Notes under the pieces: generated by a model
What the model was told of the DNA's origin: nothing
The model's input: the letters and a program-made list of their open reading frames with translations, nothing else
Databases searched by the model: none
NCBI GenBank assembly: GCA_021108075.1
Contig: JAIORP010000197.1
Coordinates: 84,509 to 125,881, forward strand
From: Candidatus Omnitrophota bacterium
GTDB lineage: Bacteria; Omnitrophota; Gorgyraeia; Zapsychrales; Zapsychraceae
DNA: 41,373 nucleotides
Direction: 5' to 3'
Shown here: positions 41,368-41,373 of the stretch, in pieces
How positions within the stretch are numbered: the first letter of the stretch is position 1
Layout: the number at the start of each line of letters is the position of its first letter
Made by a program: the position numbers and the translations under genes

Positions 41368-41373
41368 AAGATA

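Noticed and set aside
1..41373. tRNA, rRNA, CRISPR arrays, transposases and prophage genes
   Set aside because: None was recognised by eye on either strand. Short structured RNAs cannot be excluded without a covariance search.

Overview
The window is 41.4 kb of bacterial chromosome, moderately AT-rich and densely coded. It carries about 43 protein genes, no rRNA, tRNA, CRISPR array, transposase or phage gene that I can recognise. The organism looks Gram-negative: it has an LPS-heptose epimerase (hldD), several lipobox lipoproteins, a type IV pilin and HflK/HflC. Standard genetic code is used, with ATG, GTG and TTG starts and a mixture of strong Shine-Dalgarno (SD) sites and starts with none. 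The mixture of families (DUF3536 GH57 glucanase, short pyruvate kinase, LemA/TPM pair, GYD protein) would fit an uncultured lineage such as Omnitrophota or a related group. That placement is an inference; no marker gene here decides it.

Region 1 (48-8483, mostly + strand) is a molybdenum hydroxylase locus. It has FAD, [2Fe-2S] and molybdopterin subunits of the xanthine dehydrogenase / 4-hydroxybenzoyl-CoA reductase superfamily. A MobA/MocA-like nucleotidyltransferase and an XdhC-type maturation protein are close by. Interleaved are a lipoprotein, a membrane-anchored coiled-coil protein, a lipoprotein cyclophilin and a flavin-binding split-barrel protein. A 112-nt inverted-repeat structure lies in front of xdhC.

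Region 2 (8484-9798) is the least ordinary part. A UPF0251/DUF134 regulator gene has a 36-bp perfect palindrome over its -10 box and a second half-site 34 bp upstream. The gene is bracketed by a 35-bp direct repeat, and a 223-bp inverted-repeat-bounded segment adjoins it.

Region 3 (9799-24774, - strand) holds a run from hldD through a coiled-coil protein, a small helical protein and a lipoprotein to a short pyruvate kinase and a PadR regulator. Upstream are alpha-glucan genes (malQ, GH57/DUF3536, glgB), a CNNM/CBS transporter-like protein and a response regulator with an EAL domain, then folA.

Region 4 (24795-34758, - strand) contains thyA (with folA), apbE, moaC, a release-factor-like protein whose GGQ motif reads GGM, prmA, hflC, hflK, a GT83-type glycosyltransferase, a polysaccharide deacetylase and gpmI. 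From the deacetylase to apbE the genes are tightly spaced or overlapping. moaC may supply cofactor for the molybdenum enzyme of region 1.

Region 5 (34819-41373) has a nucleotidyltransferase-TPM-LemA operon, an 81-88 aa unknown gene behind a full-consensus promoter, a secreted helical protein, a lone + strand pilin, a two-TM protein, a GYD-domain protein, a rhomboid protease and a Yip1-like membrane protein.

I see no complete new multi-gene system. The best leads are the UPF0251 cassette and operator, the GGM release-factor-like protein, and the structured element before xdhC.
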